From: Zoogloea sp.
Lineage (GTDB): Bacteria; Pseudomonadota; Gammaproteobacteria; Burkholderiales; Rhodocyclaceae
Direction of reading: 5' to 3'
NCBI RefSeq assembly: GCF_017302315.1
Contig: NZ_JAFLDT010000016.1
Span: 1 to 58,380, forward strand
Length of the DNA stretch: 58,380 bases
This document shows positions 19,689 to 28,889 of this stretch, in pieces. Both the position numbers and the translations under genes were made by a program. The notes beneath the pieces are model-generated. The model had not been told where the DNA came from, did no database searches, and was given only the letters and a program-made list of their open reading frames with translations. Within the stretch, counting starts at the first letter, position 1. The number at the start of each line of letters is the position of its first letter.

Positions 19689-21341
19689 ATGACCGACAAA
19701 CACTTTCTCCTGCGTTCAGGACGCCCTTCAGCCCTCGTCGTCTCCGCCTTCATCGTGGCGCTGCTGGCCGGACTTCCCGTCGCCAGCGTCGGTTTCAACC
19801 TGTTCCTTGGCGGAACCACTGAAACCTGGGCCCATCTGGCCTCCACCGTCCTCCCGGACTACGTGCTGAACTCCCTGGCCCTGTGCGCCGGCGTGGGTCT
19901 GGGTGTAGCCATCGTGGGTGTCGCCACCGCCTGGCTCACCGCCATGCATGACTTCCCCGGGCGCCGCATCTTCGAATGGGCGCTGGTGCTGCCCCTGGCC
20001 GTTCCGGCCTATGTCATGGCCTACGTGTACACCGACTTCCTGCAATTTGTCGGCCCCGTACAGACGGCCCTTCGGGATTTCTTCGAGTGGCGGCGTAGCG
20101 ACTACTATTTTCCGGACATCCGCACCCTGCCCGGTGCCATGCTGATGTTCATCTTCGTGCTCTACCCCTACGTTTACCTCCTCGCCCGCACGGCCTTCCT
20201 GGAACGGGCCGGCGGCGTGCTGGAAGCGTCGCGCACCCTTGGCATCGGGCCCTGGCGTGCCTTCTTTACCGTATCACTCCCCCTCGCGCGCCCGGCAATC
20301 GCCGCCGGCGTTGCCCTGGCCCTGATGGAGACCCTCGCCGATTACGGAACCGTTGCCTATTTCGCCGTTAACACCTTTACAACGGGCATTTACCGCGCCT
20401 GGTTCTCCCTGGGTGATCGGGTGGCCTCGGCGCAACTCGCAGCCATCCTGCTCGGCTTTGTGTTGCTGCTGGTCGTCGTCGAGCGCATCACCCGCGGCCG
20501 CGCCCGCTATCACAACACCTCCACCCGGCATCGCCCTCCTCCCGGCCGCCTGAGGGGCGGTGCCGGCCTGCTGGCCCTACTGGCCTGCCTGCTCCCCCTG
20601 TGTCTGGGCTTCCTCCTGCCAGCCCTGCTGCTGCTGCGCATGGCCCTTGGTGAGGGCGATGCGCAGTTCGGCGAGCGCTTTGTCGTCCTCGCTCGCAACA
20701 GCTTCACATTGGCCGGTCTGACATCCGTGATCGCTGTGGGGCTCGCGGTGCTGCTCGCCTACAGCGCCCGTCTATCCGCCACCTGGCTCACCAAGGGTCT
20801 CAACCGCCTGGTCGGCTTGGGTTATGCGGTGCCGGGCACGGTCATCGCGGTCGGGGTACTGATCCCGGTCACCCGGCTCGACAACTGGCTCGCCGGTCAA
20901 TGGCAGGCCTGGTTTGGCATCAATCCCGGCCTTCTCCTCACCGGCGGAATCGCCGCCCTGATCTACGCCTACCTGGTACGCTTCCTCGCCGTCGCACTTC
21001 AAACCGTGGAGGCCAGCCTTTCCAAGATCACCCCCAGCATGGACGATGCCGCCCGCAGCCTCGGGCTCGGCCAGGGTGACACCCTGCGCCGGGTGCATGT
21101 GCCCATTCTGCGGGGCAGCCTGTTCACCGCCAGCCTGCTGGTCTTCGTCGACGTGATGAAGGAACTGCCCGCCACGCTGGTGATGCGCCCCTTCAACTTC
21201 GACACCCTTGCAACCCAGGCGTATGTGCTGGCGTCCGACGAACGCCTCACCGAGGCTTCTACGGCGGCCCTGGCCATCGTCGCCGTCGGGCTTCTTCCGC
21301 TGATCGCCCTTTCGCGGCAGATCTCCCGCACCCGCAAGTAG
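19689..21341 (+). CDS. fbpB: Ferric iron ABC transporter permease (fused two-half type)
   Basis: A 550-residue inner-membrane permease with about 12 membrane segments in two homologous halves. Each half carries the EAA loop that docks the ATPase: VLEASRTLGIGPWRAFFTVSLPLARPA and MDDAARSLGLGQGDTLRRVHVPILRG. This is the FbpB/SfuB layout for Fe3+ uptake. The chosen ATG at 19689 follows the short divergent promoter gap; an in-frame ATG at 19644 would run back through the -10 element. Opposite orientation to fbpC and fbpA is unusual for this system. Confidence 0.92.
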   Translation: MTDKHFLLRSGRPSALVVSAFIVALLAGLPVASVGFNLFLGGTTETWAHLASTVLPDYVLNSLALCAGVGLGVAIVGVATAWLTAMHDFPGRRIFEWALVLPLAVPAYVMAYVYTDFLQFVGPVQTALRDFFEWRRSDYYFPDIRTLPGAMLMFIFVLYPYVYLLARTAFLERAGGVLEASRTLGIGPWRAFFTVSLPLARPAIAAGVALALMETLADYGTVAYFAVNTFTTGIYRAWFSLGDRVASAQLAAILLGFVLLLVVVERITRGRARYHNTSTRHRPPPGRLRGGAGLLALLACLLPLCLGFLLPALLLLRMALGEGDAQFGERFVVLARNSFTLAGLTSVIAVGLAVLLAYSARLSATWLTKGLNRLVGLGYAVPGTVIAVGVLIPVTRLDNWLAGQWQAWFGINPGLLLTGGIAALIYAYLVRFLAVALQTVEASLSKITPSMDDAARSLGLGQGDTLRRVHVPILRGSLFTASLLVFVDVMKELPATLVMRPFNFDTLATQAYVLASDERLTEASTAALAIVAVGLLPLIALSRQISRTRK

Positions 21342-21343
21342 AA

Positions 21344-21366
21344 AGGCCCCCTATTGTCGGGGGCCT
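21344..21366. terminator. Terminator between fbpB and fbpA
   Basis: Stem AGGCCCCC/GGGGGCCT (21344-21351, 21359-21366) followed by GCCTTTTCT on the plus strand. It ends fbpB and sits beside the end of the convergent fbpA. Confidence 0.7.
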
Positions 21367-21396
21367 GCCTTTTCTGCCAGCGGGCGCGAACCGGGC

Positions 21397-22413
21397 TCAG
21401 CGATAGCCTGTCCGGTCGTAGATCATCTGGGCCTTGACCTGGTACATGGCCAGGTTCCTGACCGGCAGCGCATCAGCCTTGAACTTTCCCAGGGCATCCA
21501 GAGCGGGGTTCGCCACCTTGACCTGCTCAACCGCCGGCCACTCGTTGTTGCCGTCGGCAAAATAGCGCTGGGCCTTGTCGGAAGCCAGATATTCCAGGAA
21601 CTTGATTCCGGCCTCCCTATGAGGCGCATGCTTGAGCACCCCACCTCCGGAAACGTTGATGTGGGTGCCCGTCGTCGCCTGATTGGGCCACATCACCCCC
21701 ACCTTCTCCATCAACTTGACCTCGTCCGGCTTGGTCGACCTCATCAAGCGCGCCACGTAGTAGGTATTGGTCAGTGCCACCTGACACTCACCCGCTGCAA
21801 CGGCCTTGATCTGATCGGTGTCCCCACCCTTGGGGCTGCGGGCGAAGTTCGCCACCAGGCCGCGGGCCCATTCCTCGGCCTTCGCCTCCCCCTGATGGGC
21901 AATGATGGCTGCACCAAGAGACAGGTTGTAGGGATGGGAGCCGGAACGACTGCATACCTTGCCCTTCAGGGCCGGTCTGGCCAGATCCTCGTAGTTGCGC
22001 ACGCTGTCGGGCGTGACGCTGTCCTTGTTGTAAACAATGACCCGGGCGCGGGTCGAAAAGGAAAACCAGTCCTCGGTGCGGAGATGCGCCGGAATGCGTG
22101 CTTCCAGTACCTTCGAGCGTACGGGCAAGAACAGACCCAGTTCATGGGCTTTGGCAAGACGTGCGGCATCCACGGTCAGCAACACATCGGCCGGGCTGTT
22201 TGCCCCCTCGTTGCGAATGCGCTCAAGCAGCTCGTCCTCCTTACCCTCAATGCGATTGATCTTGATCCCCGTATTGCGGGTGAAGTCGGCATACAGGGCT
22301 TCATCCGTCTGGTAATGGCGGGCAGAATAGAGATTGAGCACCTTGTCTTCAGCATGGGTCGAAACCGAAAAGGCAAGGACACTCAGCGCAATCAGGGAGG
22401 GCTTGAATTTCAT
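21397..22413 (-). CDS. fbpA: Ferric iron-binding periplasmic protein
   Basis: A 338-residue solute-binding protein. The signal peptide is MKFKPSLIALSVLAFSVSTHAED. The mature part begins KVLNLYSARHYQTDEALYADF and includes the tandem tyrosines in LTNTYYVARL, which ligate Fe3+ in FbpA-type proteins. Other family segments are SRSGSHPYNLSLGAAIIAHQG and NVSGGGVLKHAPHREAGIKFLEYL. It delivers iron to FbpB/FbpC. The gene converges on fbpB. A Fur-like palindrome is present at 22489-22503, about 75 bases upstream. GGAG precedes the ATG. Confidence 0.95.
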   Translation of the reverse strand: MKFKPSLIALSVLAFSVSTHAEDKVLNLYSARHYQTDEALYADFTRNTGIKINRIEGKEDELLERIRNEGANSPADVLLTVDAARLAKAHELGLFLPVRSKVLEARIPAHLRTEDWFSFSTRARVIVYNKDSVTPDSVRNYEDLARPALKGKVCSRSGSHPYNLSLGAAIIAHQGEAKAEEWARGLVANFARSPKGGDTDQIKAVAAGECQVALTNTYYVARLMRSTKPDEVKLMEKVGVMWPNQATTGTHINVSGGGVLKHAPHREAGIKFLEYLASDKAQRYFADGNNEWPAVEQVKVANPALDALGKFKADALPVRNLAMYQVKAQMIYDRTGYR

Positions 22414-22488
22414 CGGGGAACTCCAGCAAAAAGGAAGGCATAAGACGTCGTTTCGCCAGAGTGTAGCCAGCCGGCCTGTTCTTGTACA

Positions 22489-22503
22489 TGAGAACCGTTC
22501 GCA
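22489..22503. promoter_or_regulatory. Possible Fur-type site upstream of fbpA
   Basis: TGAGAA-CCG-TTCGCA is an inverted repeat with one mismatch, similar in form to TGAGAA-N3-TTCTCA half-site pairs of Fur boxes. It lies 75-90 bases before fbpA and overlaps a weak -35 (TGTACA) with a -10 TACACT 17 bases on. The single match makes this tentative. Confidence 0.3.
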
Positions 22504-22529
22504 AGACAGTCCGTCACCGTCAAGCGGAG

Positions 22530-22925
22530 CTATGGCGATACACCGCGGATGAAGCGGTACTCCTGGGTCTCCCCCCCATACCCCCACGCATCGGCAGGCA
22601 GTTCGTGGATGCTGACATAGCTTGCCGGATGCAGCGCCTTGAAATGGGCTGCAAGGGCCGCGAAGACGGCGCGCAGGTAGGCCGCCTTCTGAACCTTGGT
22701 GTTGGTCCCCTCGGTGATGCGGATCTCCAGCACGGCGCCGGACTGCCCGGGCGCCAACGCCTGCCCACCGACGAACCATTGATCGGAAGGAGTGCGGTCG
22801 ATACGTACCACCGTGAGCGACTCCTTCTTTCCGAGCAGCTCCACGGTGAGCCCGGTCAGGGTCGCCGCCAGTTCGGCCACGGGAAGCGCCTCGGGCGCCG
22901 CATAGGACAGGTTCAGATAGGGCAT
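22530..22925 (-). CDS. Tautomerase-superfamily protein
   Basis: A 131-residue protein beginning MPYLNLSYAA, so the N-terminal Pro needed for the tautomerase base is available after Met removal. The central segment GAVLEIRITEGTNTKVQKAAYLRAVFAALAAHF and the ending SIHELPADAWGYGGETQEYRFI fit the MIF/4-oxalocrotonate superfamily of double length (two beta-alpha-beta units). It faces a LysR gene across 189 bases, and such pairs are often regulator and target. The substrate is unknown. Confidence 0.8.
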   Translation of the reverse strand: MPYLNLSYAAPEALPVAELAATLTGLTVELLGKKESLTVVRIDRTPSDQWFVGGQALAPGQSGAVLEIRITEGTNTKVQKAAYLRAVFAALAAHFKALHPASYVSIHELPADAWGYGGETQEYRFIRGVSP

Positions 22926-23114
22926 TTTTCATCTCCACAGGAATGATCAGGCGAGGCGCTACCGCCGACGGGGCCGCTCCAGTCGCAGCCCACCGAACAG
23001 AAAGGCGCTGGAATGGATAAACCGTGATGCCCGCCTGACCGATGCCAAGAAGGGTAACAAGGGATATTCAGCGAGAAAAATGATTAAATCCGATGAGTTC
23101 AATCTCCAGGAAAG

Positions 23115-24026
23115 ATGACCATGGATCTCTCCGACCTGCGCATGTTTCGCACCATCATTGAGGCAGGTAGCCTTACCCGCGCTGCAGAACAGCTTCACAC
23201 GGTCCAGTCCAATGTCACCACCCGTTTGCGCCAGCTTGAGGAGGACCTGGGCACCCCCCTGTTCGACCGGATCAACCGGCGCCTGGTGATCACTCCCGCC
23301 GGCACCTTGCTGGCCGGCTATGCCGAAAAGCTGCTGAGCCTCGCCGAAGAGGCCCGTGACGCAGTACGCCGTGCTGATCAACCCGAGGGGCTGTTGCGCC
23401 TCGGCGCGATGGAGACCACGGCTGCTGCGCGATTGCCGGGTGTCATCGCCGCCTTCCGAAGGGCTTACCCACGGGTGGAACTACGCCTGCGCACCGCGCC
23501 CACCCCCACGCTGGTGCAGGAAGTTCTGACCCACCAGCTCGATGCCGCCCTCGTTTCCGGCCCTCTTGTCCACCCGGAGCTGGAATGCCGGGCGGTGGTG
23601 TTGGAAGAACTGGTACTGATCAGCGCTGCCGACTGGGCACCCATCGAAAAGGCGAGCGATCTCGCACGCCACGGCCCCGTGGAGCTCTTCACCTTCCGGG
23701 AAGGTTGCAGCTACCGCCAGCGGCTTTTTGAATGGCTCCAGCGGGAAGGCATACCGATTGCCCGCAGCAGCGAATTTGGCACCTTCGAAGCGATCCTCGG
23801 CTGCGTGGCGGCAGGCATGGGCATCAGCCTGGTGCCCCGCGCCGTCATCGGTCCCCATCTGGGCGATACCGACCCGAGCCGGGCCACCCTGCGTGTACAT
23901 CCGGCGCCACCGGACCTGGCCAGGTCGGTCACGGTGATGATCTGGCATCGGGCACGCACCCACCAACCTGCCCGTCAGGCCTTCGCCGAATGTCTGGCTG
24001 AGCGCCTCGGCGCCGTCGTGGAGTGA
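23115..24026 (+). CDS. LysR-family transcriptional regulator
   Basis: A 303-residue regulator. The N-terminal winged helix-turn-helix is MDLSDLRMFRTIIEAGSLTRAAEQLHTVQSNVTTRLRQLEEDLG, with the usual LFDRINRRLVITPAG after it. The effector domain occupies about residues 90-295. Either ATG at 23115 or at 23121 could be the start. It diverges from the tautomerase gene and probably controls it and itself. Eight bases downstream the DUF938 methyltransferase begins, so they may share a transcript. Confidence 0.93.
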   Translation: MTMDLSDLRMFRTIIEAGSLTRAAEQLHTVQSNVTTRLRQLEEDLGTPLFDRINRRLVITPAGTLLAGYAEKLLSLAEEARDAVRRADQPEGLLRLGAMETTAAARLPGVIAAFRRAYPRVELRLRTAPTPTLVQEVLTHQLDAALVSGPLVHPELECRAVVLEELVLISAADWAPIEKASDLARHGPVELFTFREGCSYRQRLFEWLQREGIPIARSSEFGTFEAILGCVAAGMGISLVPRAVIGPHLGDTDPSRATLRVHPAPPDLARSVTVMIWHRARTHQPARQAFAECLAERLGAVVE

Positions 24027-24033
24027 GACCCCA

Positions 24034-24639
24034 ATGAAGCAATTCATGAACAAGCCCTACTCTCCGGCCTGTGACCGCAACGGGACGCCGATCCTCGAGG
24101 CCTTGCAGCTGCACTTTGCCGACCGTCGTCATGTGCTGGAAATCGGCGCCGGCACCGGGCAGCACGCGGTGCGCTTTGCTGCCGCCATGCCCCACCTCAC
24201 ATGGCAGACCAGTGACCGCGAGGACTACCTCCCCGGCATCCGGATGTGGCTTGACGAGGCGCACTTGCCCAACACCCCGCCTCCCCTGCCCCTTGACGTC
24301 AAGGGCGCATGGCCTGGCCGCGGCTTCGATGCACTTTTCAGCGCCAATACTCTGCACATCATGGCTTGGGAAGAAGTCCGGATCTTGTTCGAACGGCTTC
24401 CGCACATCCTCGCCGCCGACGCGCGCGTCTGCATCTACGGCCCCTTCCGTTACGCCGGCCAGCCGATCAGCCCGAGCAATGCGGAGTTCGATGCAGCCCT
24501 GAGGGCAGAAGACCCGCGCCGCGGCATTCGGGATTTTGACGCCGTGGACGGCCTCGCCCGTGAACAGGGCTTCCGTCTGATGGAAGACCGGGCCATGCCC
24601 GCCAACAATCGCTGCCTGTGCTGGCAGCGTCAGGATTGA
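24034..24639 (+). CDS. DUF938 family SAM-dependent methyltransferase
   Basis: A 201-residue protein of the DUF938 family. The start MKQFMNKPYSPACDRNGTPILEAL is characteristic, followed by the SAM-binding motif VLEIGAGTGQHAVRFA. Later segments DALFSANTLHIMAW and ARVCIYGPFRYAGQPISPSNAEFD are also family features. The substrate has not been defined. It is followed by a 42-base perfect palindrome that separates it from the convergent gene. Confidence 0.9.
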   Translation: MKQFMNKPYSPACDRNGTPILEALQLHFADRRHVLEIGAGTGQHAVRFAAAMPHLTWQTSDREDYLPGIRMWLDEAHLPNTPPPLPLDVKGAWPGRGFDALFSANTLHIMAWEEVRILFERLPHILAADARVCIYGPFRYAGQPISPSNAEFDAALRAEDPRRGIRDFDAVDGLAREQGFRLMEDRAMPANNRCLCWQRQD

Positions 24640-24676
24640 ACACCCCGGACCGACAAGCCCGGACCACCCCGGAAAA

Positions 24677-24718
24677 CGAAGTGGCGGCGATACCGGAACC
24701 GGTATCGCCGCCACTTCG
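24677..24718. repeat. Perfect 20-bp inverted repeat between convergent genes
   Basis: Arms 24677-24696 and 24699-24718 are exactly complementary with only two bases between them. It lies between two gene ends and could block transcription from both sides, but it has no T tract. Confidence 0.8.
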
Positions 24719-24737
24719 GGCCAGAGGAAGCGGACGC

Positions 24738-25265
24738 TCAGTTCCGATTCAGCCCCAGCAGGCCCATGGGGCCATTGGACGTGTTCAGCACCACCGACGC
24801 AATGCCGCCCCCTTGCTGTTGCTGGACGCCGTAGATGGACAGGTTGCCCGTATCGAAGGAGAACACGTCGCCCGAGATCTTGACCAGCAATTTGCCGGCG
24901 TTCGGGAACCATGCATAGGCCATGTCATTCTGGCTGCCGGAGCTGGCTGGCGAGCCGAGTTCGGCGGGCCACCAACTGGACGACTGGGCAAAGCCCCAGT
25001 TGTTGCCCTGGGGTGCCATGGCGGGCTGGGGCTCCCGGTGCTGGGACAGGTCCGTGAGCAGCGCGCCGACACGCCACTTGAGGCTCTCGTTGAACATGTC
25101 CCCGATCATCATCATCCCGCCACTCATCCATTGCCCCATGCCGCCAAACTCCGGGTGATTGAACTGGGCCTGACTGAAGCCACCGGATTGCAGGGCCGCG
25201 TAGGCAGCCCGGCCGGCATCGGCACTGAAGCCGTGACGGGCTGCGATTTCTTCGATGGTACTCAT
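24738..25265 (-). CDS. Hypothetical protein related to SHOCT-type proteins, without the SHOCT tail
   Basis: A 175-residue soluble protein. The first roughly 70 residues, with GFSADAGRAAYAALQSGG and QFNHPEFGGMGQWMSGGMMMIGDMFN, match a group of proteobacterial proteins that normally end in a short SHOCT motif. Here the C-terminus is instead Gly/Ser/Trp-rich (SSSWWPAELG) and ends with FDTGNLSIYGVQQQQGGGIASVVLN. AGGAGAGACCC precedes the ATG. Function unknown. It lies 43 bases downstream of the transglutaminase gene and is likely cotranscribed with it. Confidence 0.75.
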   Translation of the reverse strand: MSTIEEIAARHGFSADAGRAAYAALQSGGFSQAQFNHPEFGGMGQWMSGGMMMIGDMFNESLKWRVGALLTDLSQHREPQPAMAPQGNNWGFAQSSSWWPAELGSPASSGSQNDMAYAWFPNAGKLLVKISGDVFSFDTGNLSIYGVQQQQGGGIASVVLNTSNGPMGLLGLNRN

Positions 25266-25308
25266 GGGTCTCTCCTGATGAAGTGAATGCGAAGACGCTG
25301 GAGGCGAG

Positions 25309-26214
25309 TCAACAGAGGGGAGCAAGGCGGGCACCAATCAGCACCGCCGAGCCATCATCGGTAGACAAGGCTTCCGAACGATGACGGGGCAGCTCGATGC
25401 CTCCCAGCGGGTCGGAAACGGCCTCGATGACGATCTTGGGAGGTTCGGCCCGAACAGCACCAAAGATCGTGGCGAAAGACACGTCAGCCGCATCCCGCCC
25501 TGTACCGAAGCGCATCAGCCCCATGGGAATGGCCGTGGACGACGGATCGAACAGATACCAGCGGTCCCCCAGGAAGACCTCCACATAGGCATGGAAATCA
25601 CTCGGCCCGAGGGCCGGATCAGCGCCGTAGTCGATACCCGCCACAAAGCGCGCAGGCATGTTGAGCGCACGGCACAGGGCGATCATCAGGTGCGCAAAAT
25701 CGCGGCACACCCCCACTCGCTCGCTCAAGGTATCCAGGGCAGAAGTACTGGCATTGGTGGTGTTCGACTTGAACTCCACGTGCTTGGCCACCCAGGCACA
25801 GATGCGCCGCACACGCTCGTAACCCGGCGGCAGGGTGCCAAACTCCCGGAGCGCCACTTCATAGAGGCGGTCCGACTGGCAATAGCGGCTTGGGTACAGA
25901 TAGGTCAGCACGTCTGCAGGAAGGCGCGAAACCGGCACCTCCGGAATGGACTCCGGCGCGGCCACGTGGTGCTGCAGTTCGACCGTGGCACTGTAGCGCA
26001 GACGCAAGGGGCCGGGTTCGGCCTTGAGACGCATATAGCGGTTGCCGGTGGCGGCATCGGTGTGCACGGTGGGCAGCAGAAACTGCCCAAGCTCCATCAT
26101 CTCGGTCACGACGCGCTGATGGCGCGTATGGGCCGCATGGATGTTGAAGATAAAGTCACAGCCCGGCGCTGCAACTGCGTAATTGAGTTCGACCGAGAAC
26201 TTCAGTCTGACCAT
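25309..26214 (-). CDS. Transglutaminase-like family protein
   Basis: A 301-residue cytoplasmic protein. An N-terminal beta domain (MVRLKFSVELNYAVAAPGCDFIFNIH) precedes a transglutaminase core with the Cys in SERVGVCRDFAHL, His in SDFHAYVEVFL and Asp in WYLFDPSS, so the triad is intact. Bacterial proteins of this type frequently occur with alpha-E and permuted ATP-grasp proteins, which are encoded in this window at 10384-12757; a shared pathway is an inference. The start at 26214 matches the family beginning. The downstream SHOCT-like gene follows closely. Confidence 0.9.
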   Translation of the reverse strand: MVRLKFSVELNYAVAAPGCDFIFNIHAAHTRHQRVVTEMMELGQFLLPTVHTDAATGNRYMRLKAEPGPLRLRYSATVELQHHVAAPESIPEVPVSRLPADVLTYLYPSRYCQSDRLYEVALREFGTLPPGYERVRRICAWVAKHVEFKSNTTNASTSALDTLSERVGVCRDFAHLMIALCRALNMPARFVAGIDYGADPALGPSDFHAYVEVFLGDRWYLFDPSSTAIPMGLMRFGTGRDAADVSFATIFGAVRAEPPKIVIEAVSDPLGGIELPRHRSEALSTDDGSAVLIGARLAPLC

Positions 26215-26382
26215 GAGCGTCCCTGGAAACACTGCCTTGACGCGAAATTGCGGGTCATCCGGCGGAAAAAATGACCGCCGCAGCCCGGACGCACCTGCGC
26301 CGTCTGCGGCAAGGGCTCCATCCTACGCTGCGGCAGCGCAGCACGCCCGTATTTCTGTGGGTAGAGGCCGCCTGCAAATTCC

Positions 26383-27201
26383 TCAGGAACGATACAGGTT
26401 GATCTCCTCGCGGGTCGCCAGCGCCACGGCACGCGCCTTCGCGGCAAAATCCTCGCCGGAGCCCGCATAGAGGATGGCCCGGGATGAAGAGATCATCAGG
26501 CCCATGCCGGAGGCAGTCCGGCCGGCCTTCACCGTCGCCTCCACATCGCCCCCCTGGGCACCAATACCGGGCACCAGCAGCGGCAGATCGCCCACAATCG
26601 CCCGCACTTCGGCCAGCTCCTCGGGGAAGGTGGCACCCACCACCAAGGCGTTCTGGCCGTGGACATTCCACTTTCCGGCCACCAGCTCGGCCACATGCTG
26701 ATAAAGCTTGCGCCCTCCTTCCACCGTGAGGTTCTGCAGGTCGGAACCCCCGGGATTGGAGGTACGGCAGAGCACGACCAGGCCCCGATCCGAGAACTCC
26801 AGGTAGGGCTCGACTGAATCGAAGCCCATGTAGGGGTTGACGGTCAATGCGTCGGCCCCGTAGCGCTCGAAGGCCTCCCGGGCGTATTGCTGGGCGGTCG
26901 CCCCGATATCGCCGCGCTTGGCATCGAGCACAACCGGCACCGCCGGGTGCCGAGCGTGAATGTAGGCAATCAGATCCTGCAACTGGTCCTCGGCACGGGC
27001 TGCCGCGAAGTAGGCGATCTGCGGCTTGAATGCACAGGCCAGATCCGCAGTGGCATCCACAATGCCCTTGCAGAAGGCAAGGACTGCGTCGGGGCGTTCT
27101 CTCAGATGCGGGGGAAGTCGAGCCACGTCGGGATCGAGCCCGACGCACAAGAGTGAATCTTGACGCTGCCACACGGCAGCCAGTTTGGAACAGAAATCCA
27201 T
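26383..27201 (-). CDS. pyrF: Orotidine 5'-phosphate decarboxylase
   Basis: A 272-residue group-2 PyrF that decarboxylates OMP to UMP in pyrimidine synthesis. The catalytic DAKRGD motif is in [18 protein letters not shown]; the start LCVGLDPD and the phosphate-binding end [12 protein letters not shown] are typical. The length (about 270) fits the betaproteobacterial/mycobacterial group. The gene appears monocistronic, with 168 bases to the next gene downstream and a 455-base region upstream. Confidence 0.96.
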   Translation of the reverse strand: MDFCSKLAAVWQRQDSLLCVGLDPDVARLPPHLRERPDAVLAFCKGIVDATADLACAFKPQIAYFAAARAEDQLQDLIAYIHARHPAVPVVLDAKRGDIGATAQQYAREAFERYGADALTVNPYMGFDSVEPYLEFSDRGLVVLCRTSNPGGSDLQNLTVEGGRKLYQHVAELVAGKWNVHGQNALVVGATFPEELAEVRAIVGDLPLLVPGIGAQGGDVEATVKAGRTASGMGLMISSSRAILYAGSGEDFAAKARAVALATREEINLYRS

Positions 27202-27656
27202 GGAGAGCAGGGCGCGGACAGCCCGGGTGAGTGAAATCTGGACCGACAGTTTACCAGCCTCACCCCCAGTTCCCGCAGCCCGCCATCACCATTCACCACG
27301 TGCCCGAGAAATCCATGTTGCGTTACAGCATGCTCCACGCACTGTCACGGATTGCATCAGACCTTCCCTTACGTCACAGCAGATTGTTCAATTCCTGAAC
27401 ACCGCCCAAACAGGATTTCGCGCCCCCCGTCGGTGCCGAACGAAAATATATTTATGTTTAAAAACAGATATTTGATAAATTATTGCAGCCATTTTCGAGT
27501 GTCCTGCGACGGTCTGGCACAGCACTCGCTGAAGGGACGTCGCTCCGTAACGGCGTGTTTCAAAGGAAATGCGACCAAGGGAGGAACGAAGTAGTGGTGC
27601 TGGATAGCCCACGCTTCGGTAGTGATATCAACGACAAAATTCCGGAGACAATCGTT
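27202..27656. other. 455-base region between pyrF and the porin gene
   Basis: No gene is seen. Bases 27438-27485 form an AT-rich block (rich in ATATTTATG, TTTAAAAACAG, TTGATAAATTATTG) in an otherwise GC-rich setting; this is probably the porin promoter. If so, the mRNA leader is about 150 bases or more. GGAGACAATCGTT precedes the porin ATG. The block includes TTGATAAATTATTG, only a half match to an FNR site. Confidence 0.5.
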
Positions 27657-28889
27657 ATGAAGAAGACCCGTCTGGCTCAATCCGTTGCCCTCGCCTGCCT
27701 GGCTGCTGCTGCCGGCGGCGCGCAGGCTGTCAGCTTCACCCAGAACGACGTGACCATCGACATCAATGGCACGATCAATGGTTTCTACGTCAACCGCGAG
27801 TCCAAGACCTCGGTTGCCGGCGGCCCCGAAACCAAGACCCAGAACAGTGCCCTTACCAACGGTCTGCTGCCTGGCTGGATCAACTTCGTGATGACCACCA
27901 AGCAGGCCGGGCAGGACATCAAGGCTCACTTCAGCTTCGCACCCGGCATCAACGACTCGTCTTCCGTTGTCGGCCTGCCCTCCACCGTGGGCACTGGCGC
28001 CGGCGGCATCCCGGGCGCCAGCAGCCCCTACAGCCAGATCGACGTGCGCAACGTTTACTTCCAGTTCGGCAACAACGACTGGGGCACCCTGAAGTTCGGC
28101 CGTGACATTGGCCTGTTCGGCCAGAACATCATCCTGTCCGACATGACCCTGCTGGGCGTCGGCGGCACCTCCAATGCCGGCATCCCGTTCAACACCACCT
28201 TCGGCATGATCGCCCACGGTTACATGTACACCGGTTTCCAGGCGCAGATCACCTACACCACGCCGAACTATGACGGCCTGCAGGCTTCCGCGGGCATCTT
28301 CCAGCCAAGCTCCTTCGCCGGCGACCAGACCAAGACCCCGGGCTTCCAGGCCAAGGTCGACTACGACTGGAAGGGCTCGACCCCCGGCAAGGTCTGGGGC
28401 GGTCTGGTTACCCAGAGCACCAGCTGCTCCACCGGCAAGACCTGCAACGGCGTGGGCACGAACCCCGACAAGAGTTTCACGGCCAGTGGCTATGAAATCG
28501 GTGCCAAGGCCAGTGTTGGCGACTTCGGCGCAGTCGCCTACGCCTTCACCGGCAAGGGCCTGGGCCTGTCCACCGTGGGTGCCCAGTTCTTCGGCGGCAG
28601 TGACGGCCTCGGCAACAAGACTGATTCCAAGGGCTACTTCCTGCAAGGCACCTACCAGCTCAACAAGACCAAGTTCGGCATCAACTTCGGCCAGAACAAG
28701 GACACCGACGGTGCCCTGGGCGCTGGCAACGAGCGCAAAAACAAGGCCTACACCCTGGGTGTCTATCACAGCCTGAACAAGTTCGTGACCCTCGTGGGCG
28801 AACTGAACCAGGAGAAGATCACCAGCACCGTGGACGACAGCGAGACCAAGAACCGCACCCTGTCCGCCGGCGCCATCCTGTTCTTCTAA
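27657..28889 (+). CDS. Outer-membrane porin (Gram-negative type, beta-barrel)
   Basis: A 410-residue porin with signal peptide MKKTRLAQSVALACLAAAAGGAQA. The barrel contains VDYDWKG and GVYHSLNKFVTLVGELNQEK, and ends LSAGAILFF with a C-terminal Phe. The conserved segment FQFGNNDWGTLKFGRDIGLFGQN is typical of general porins of Rhodocyclales. It probably forms a trimeric diffusion channel. The codon choice is strongly biased to C-ending codons, as in highly expressed genes. It has its own AT-rich promoter region and a strong terminator at 28953-28978. Confidence 0.92.
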   Translation: MKKTRLAQSVALACLAAAAGGAQAVSFTQNDVTIDINGTINGFYVNRESKTSVAGGPETKTQNSALTNGLLPGWINFVMTTKQAGQDIKAHFSFAPGINDSSSVVGLPSTVGTGAGGIPGASSPYSQIDVRNVYFQFGNNDWGTLKFGRDIGLFGQNIILSDMTLLGVGGTSNAGIPFNTTFGMIAHGYMYTGFQAQITYTTPNYDGLQASAGIFQPSSFAGDQTKTPGFQAKVDYDWKGSTPGKVWGGLVTQSTSCSTGKTCNGVGTNPDKSFTASGYEIGAKASVGDFGAVAYAFTGKGLGLSTVGAQFFGGSDGLGNKTDSKGYFLQGTYQLNKTKFGINFGQNKDTDGALGAGNERKNKAYTLGVYHSLNKFVTLVGELNQEKITSTVDDSETKNRTLSAGAILFF

